NCBI GenBank assembly: GCA_046328125.1 | Contig: JAXLXF010000017.1 | Coordinates: forward strand, 1-64,000 | Length of the DNA stretch: 64,000 bases | Direction of reading: 5' to 3' | DNA from: JADZEM01 sp046328125 | Lineage (GTDB): Bacteria > Chloroflexota > UBA6077 > JACCZL01 | Shown: one piece after another, positions 62,770-64,000 of the stretch | Layout of the letters: the number at the start of each line of letters is the position of its first letter | Numbering within the stretch: the first letter of the stretch is position 1 | Position numbers and translations under genes: made by a program | The notes under the pieces: model-generated | What the model saw: the letters and a program-made list of their open reading frames with translations, nothing else | Told to the model about the DNA's origin: nothing | Database searches by the model: none

Positions 62770-63165
62770 GTGATCGCGACTGGCGTCGACATCGTCGAGA
62801 TCGATCGCGTGGGCTCGCTGCTCGCTCGCCATGGCGACCGTTTTCGTCGGCGCGTCTACACAGACCGCGAATGGGAAGATTCCGGCGGGCGGATCGAGTC
62901 GCTGGCGGCTCGATTCGCGGCCAAGGAGGCCCTGATCAAGGCGCTTGGCTCGAAGGAGCCGGCCCTGAGGGAGATCGAGGTGGTGCGGCCGGAGCTCAGC
63001 CAGCCGTCGCTACGCCTGTGGGGGCGGGCGGCCGAGATCGCGCGCTCGCTCGCGGTCCGCGAGCTGGCGGTCAGTCTCACGCACGGCCGCGAGCACGCCG
63101 TCGCGGTCGTCGTGCTGGTCAGGGACGGGCAGGCGCCGCCCTGGGACGCCGAGGCCGGCTCGTGA
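62770..63165 (+). CDS. acpS: Holo-[acyl-carrier-protein] synthase
   Basis: Transfers 4'-phosphopantetheine from CoA to apo-ACP. 131 aa from GTG 62770, chosen because GGAGGG lies at 62754-62759; a GTG at 62746 precedes that RBS. Conserved TGVDIVEIDRV and ESLAARFAAKEALIKALG carry the Mg/CoA ligands (D in GVDI, E in AAKEA). A short C-terminal tail is variable. No alr or nnrD is attached here, unlike many acpS loci. Confidence 0.92.
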   Translation: MIATGVDIVEIDRVGSLLARHGDRFRRRVYTDREWEDSGGRIESLAARFAAKEALIKALGSKEPALREIEVVRPELSQPSLRLWGRAAEIARSLAVRELAVSLTHGREHAVAVVVLVRDGQAPPWDAEAGS

Positions 63166-63221
63166 GATCGGCGCACGTCGGAGCGCGACGGTCCCACCGC
63201 GGCACGGAGCCGCCGGAGACT

Positions 63222-63317
63222 GCCGAGCTCCTGCAGCCCGAGGTTGCCGAGCTTCGACGGTCCGAGGCTACCGAGCTCCTACGGTCCGAGGTTGGCGAGC
63301 TCTTACAGCCCGAGGAT
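63222..63317 (+). repeat. Four 24-bp tandem repeats after acpS
   Basis: Units at 63222-63245, 63246-63269, 63270-63293 and 63294-63317 share a CCGAGCTyC...yCCGAGG pattern with point differences. The period is 8 codons, and one plus frame reads ELLQPEVA, ELRRSEAT and so on, but no start or RBS supports a protein. The last unit contains the stop codon of the minus-strand membrane gene. Confidence 0.65.
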
Positions 63318-63578
63318 ACGGCTCGCCACCATCACCGCCCAGGTCGCCACGGATATCGCGACCAGATGGACCTCGCCGAGCGAGAAGGGCGGCGGCCCCG
63401 GCGGCACCAGCTGGACGGCCTGGGCGAGCGAGGCGGCGGCGATCCCGAGCGCCAGGTAGACCGGCAGGCTGCTCGGGCGGCGGCCCACGATCAGGAAGAA
63501 GAGCGAGCCGTGAATGACGCCGATGAGCGGCGTGATCAGCAGCCACGGCGGCAGCACCGCGAGACTCGGGTCAAGCAT
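63303..63578 (-). CDS. Small membrane protein, function unknown
   Basis: 91 aa with three predicted TM helices (WLLITPLIGVIHGSLFFLIV, LPVYLALGIAAASLAQAVQL and VHLVAISVATWAVMVASRIL). The loop PPGPPPFSLGE lies between helices 2 and 3. No family recognised. No good RBS before the ATG, and the gene is isolated: convergent with acpS and divergent from recJ. It is kept because hydrophobicity and codon use look coding. The 200 bp up to recJ show no other clear feature. Confidence 0.5.
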   Translation of the reverse strand: MLDPSLAVLPPWLLITPLIGVIHGSLFFLIVGRRPSSLPVYLALGIAAASLAQAVQLVPPGPPPFSLGEVHLVAISVATWAVMVASRILGL

Positions 63579-63778
63579 CGAGATCGGACATGGCTGGCAG
63601 GTACGCCCTCGCCGAGAATGAACGTCAGGGAGCCGTGGACAAACGATACGACCGCCGGCGGAGCCCGTCGAGCGGCCACTGTCGGCCGGTCTGGTGAGCG
63701 TATGGGTGCGGCTCGGGCCGGGTCAAGGGTCGAGGCTGCCGTAACGAGCGGATCTGGGCAAGGGAGCAATGCGGGGCG

Positions 63779-64000
63779 ATGGTGAAAGCGGTCAGCAGCC
63801 TGAGACGTGACTGGTCTCGCCGGCGGCGGTCCAGCCCCGACGACCTCGCCGAGCTGGGCGTGGACTCGCCGCTCCTGGCCCAGCTGCTGCTGAACCGCGG
63901 CATCACCACGCCAGCGGACGCCCAGGCGTTCTTGGAGCCGCCGCGTCCGGTCGCGCCCGCCCTGTCCGAGATGGCTGGCCTGGACGCCGCCGTCCAGCGC
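63779..64000 (+). CDS. recJ: Single-stranded-DNA exonuclease RecJ, N-terminus (3' end outside window)
   Basis: 74 codons to the window edge from ATG 63779, preceded by GGGAG at about 11 nt. The N-terminus reads LRRDWSRRRRSSPDDLAELG, then SPLLAQLLLNRGITTPADAQ and AFLEPP, the conserved RecJ opening (LLxxRGI-x-T-x-EAxxFL). The DHH catalytic domain lies beyond the window. RecJ is the 5'-3' exonuclease of RecF-pathway repair and mismatch repair. Confidence 0.88.
   Translation, partial: MVKAVSSLRRDWSRRRRSSPDDLAELGVDSPLLAQLLLNRGITTPADAQAFLEPPRPVAPALSEMAGLDAAVQR

Noticed and set aside
63536..63769. 77-codon minus-strand ORF before recJ
   Set aside because: Overlaps the better-supported membrane gene, Arg/Pro/Cys-rich, no RBS or family.
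62871..63785. 304-codon plus-strand frame covering acpS and the 24-bp repeats
   Set aside because: Overlaps acpS in another frame and crosses the opposite-strand membrane gene; no start signal.

Overview
This window is high-GC bacterial chromosome with dense, mostly core gene content. The gene set fits Chloroflexota (Thermomicrobia-like) better than Actinobacteria. The supporting features are a class 1B PyrD with PyrK under a PyrR attenuator, a two-subunit GcvPA/GcvPB, a ProRS without the editing insertion and with a C-terminal Cys-rich tail, an unadenylylated-type glutamine synthetase, an exonuclease-fused XPD-type DinG and a FhaA/FhaB/RodA/PbpA cluster. The assignment is inferred from gene content only. 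No rRNA, tRNA, CRISPR array, prophage or insertion sequence with a transposase was seen.

Layout. 1-3.2 kb: rimO (5' end cut off), recA and recX. 3.2-12.7 kb, minus strand: pyrimidine operon pyrR-pyrB-pyrC-carA-carB-pyrK-pyrD, with a promoter, PyrR-binding loop and intrinsic terminator in its leader. 12.7-15.8 kb: a secreted 14-repeat WD40 protein flanked by palindromic repeats. 15.8-18.9 kb: a PucR-type regulator and glnA. 19.0-25.4 kb: a TolB-like lipoprotein, an M48 membrane protease, an FtsB/DivIC-like protein, tilS, hpt and ftsH. 25.6-30.4 kb: prs, a predicted zincin with a small Cys protein, and secA. 30.4-35.1 kb: a MoxR / DUF58 / transglutaminase-like trio. 35.1-41.7 kb: the glycine cleavage genes gcvT-gcvH-gcvPA-gcvPB followed by two oligopeptide-transporter ATPases. 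42.2-47.5 kb: a HEAT-repeat protein, proS, alr and pdp. 47.6-50.3 kb: two tandem paralogous serine hydrolases. 50.3-57.6 kb, minus strand: a DapB-like oxidoreductase, DinG, a large ABC exporter fusion and a small membrane protein. 57.7-62.6 kb, minus strand: an XRE regulator and the peptidoglycan cluster fhaA-fhaB-(39-aa ORF)-rodA/ftsW-pbpA. 62.8-64.0 kb: acpS, a small membrane protein and the start of recJ.

Many genes are translationally coupled by ATGA, GTGA or TAATG overlaps. Several promoters share an extended -10 of the form TGnTATACT. Intergenic regions carry at least three families of short palindromic repeats without genes of their own.

The items most worth a second look are: a 971-aa ABC exporter that fuses a degenerate peptidase-MA-like domain to a half-transporter and a cyclic-nucleotide-binding domain; a 39-aa ORF coupled on both sides between fhaB and rodA, where Actinobacteria carry the phosphatase pstP; a transglutaminase-like membrane protein lacking its catalytic Cys; a zincin / small Cys protein pair; a structured proS leader with a terminator; and palindromic repeats that show a compensatory change.
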